A stretch of DNA of 53,927 bases. Origin: Zygnema cylindricum (taxonomy: Eukaryota; Streptophyta; Zygnematophyceae; Zygnematales; Zygnemataceae). Shown here one piece after another: positions 53,143-53,927 of this stretch; the first letter of the stretch is position 1; every line of letters begins with the position of its first letter. The stretch covers positions 1 to 53,927 of the forward strand of contig JBBHKE010002840.1 of NCBI GenBank assembly GCA_037447655.1, in the 5' to 3' direction. A program made the position numbers and the translations under genes. The notes under the pieces were generated by a model. That model was not told the origin of the DNA, searched no databases, and saw nothing but the letters and a program-made list of their open reading frames with translations.

Positions 53143-53927
53143 CAAATTAGTGTTATGTGTATCATTTAGCGTTATTTTTAGTTGGCGTAAAGTGGTGGTG
53201 TAAAGCCCATGATCCCAAAATAGAGTTGTTAACACTATTTTTTTCCTTTTCTCTAATAATTTGTTTACACTAACAGTGCTACAGGGTGTAAGTACCGTTT
53301 CGGAAATCCGCAAATTATTCATTAGCTCCATAAATCGGACGGTCACGATCATTTCGAACAAAAAAAGGACGTGAATAATGGCTTGCGATGATCCTTTCGT
53401 CAGCCGGAAAAGTTAAAAAATTATTTTCCGTGCACATGTCCAAATTTTGATTGGATACCGCCAATCGAAAAGCTTGGAATCATACCATCAATCGTAACCG
53501 TCAGATCGTCGATCAGATTGTGTGCACGTAGAAAGAATGTTTTAAGCGGAAAAAAAAACATCTACACTATTAGCGATCCACGTTCACTTGTTACATAAGA
53601 CAAGCTTAACGAAGGGATCTCCTTTACTTTCACAAATAAAACTTGATTACAGGAAGTGAGAAGGAAAAAACATCAAAGTACAAAGGGTGAAAAAAAGGAA
53701 AAAATTTAAAGCATAGTTCAAAAGTAGGTGAAAGTAGGCCCATACAATATGCCTATTGTATGCAAAACATACAATATGACCTTAAGACCCATATTGTATT
53801 CGGACCTATTCGGACCAATTAAAACATTCGGACCAAAAAGTTTTGTTTACACCGTCATATTCAGACGATCGGACGGTCGCTGATCAAAGTAGCGATGTAA
53901 GAAGATCGCATGAAAAGCCCATAACAC
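53143..53927. other. Host DNA, no gene seen
   Basis: No coding signal. An imperfect inverted repeat built on CATACAATATG/CATATTGTAT lies at 53,742-53,798. Confidence 0.45.

Overview
The window looks like repeat-rich, AT-rich nuclear DNA of a eukaryote. It has a spliced protein gene with GT..AG introns, nested Ty3/gypsy and Ty1/copia LTR retrotransposons, hAT-type elements and long CT/GA microsatellites. I cannot name the species. Ty3 elements that carry both a cytosine methyltransferase domain and a PHD finger point to a lineage such as streptophyte algae or some protists; this is an inference.

Bases 1-7,300 are the most striking part. They form an AT-rich block of decayed genes in archaeal arrangement. 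On the minus strand is a ribosomal protein run (uS19, uL22, uS3, a possible uL29, uS17, uL14, uS5) in the order of the archaeal S10/spc operons. On the plus strand is a tightly packed row: inorganic pyrophosphatase, three unrecognised ORFs, and an archaeal-type Trm5 tRNA methyltransferase. Facing these is an archaeal/eukaryotic-type glycyl-tRNA synthetase and one more unknown ORF. Most genes carry stops or frameshifts, so this reads as a transferred, dying piece of a reduced archaeal genome. The end of the block occurs again at 10,676-11,300, inside the neighbouring host gene, flanked by a duplicated host segment.

Bases 8,508-12,995 hold an exon chain on the plus strand for a MYB/SANT protein of the DMTF1/TTF-I/REB1 type. 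All splice phases agree across eight exons. Bases 13,000-17,570 are mostly non-coding with small tandem duplications.

Bases 17,577-43,907 are a stack of nested retrotransposons bounded by a 4-bp direct repeat. A Ty3 element on the minus strand (methyltransferase remnant, RT, RNase H, integrase, PHD finger) is split by a copia element (21,422-27,153) and by a second Ty3-derived insertion (27,844-40,411). The latter is itself split in its gag by another copia element (31,866-37,342). In each case, removing the insertion rejoins the interrupted reading frame.

Bases 43,912-53,927 hold no convincing host gene. They contain two hAT-type non-autonomous elements (45,658-46,451 and 52,363-53,142), another terminal-inverted-repeat element, a solo-like copia LTR (47,578-48,394), microsatellites and A/T-rich DNA.
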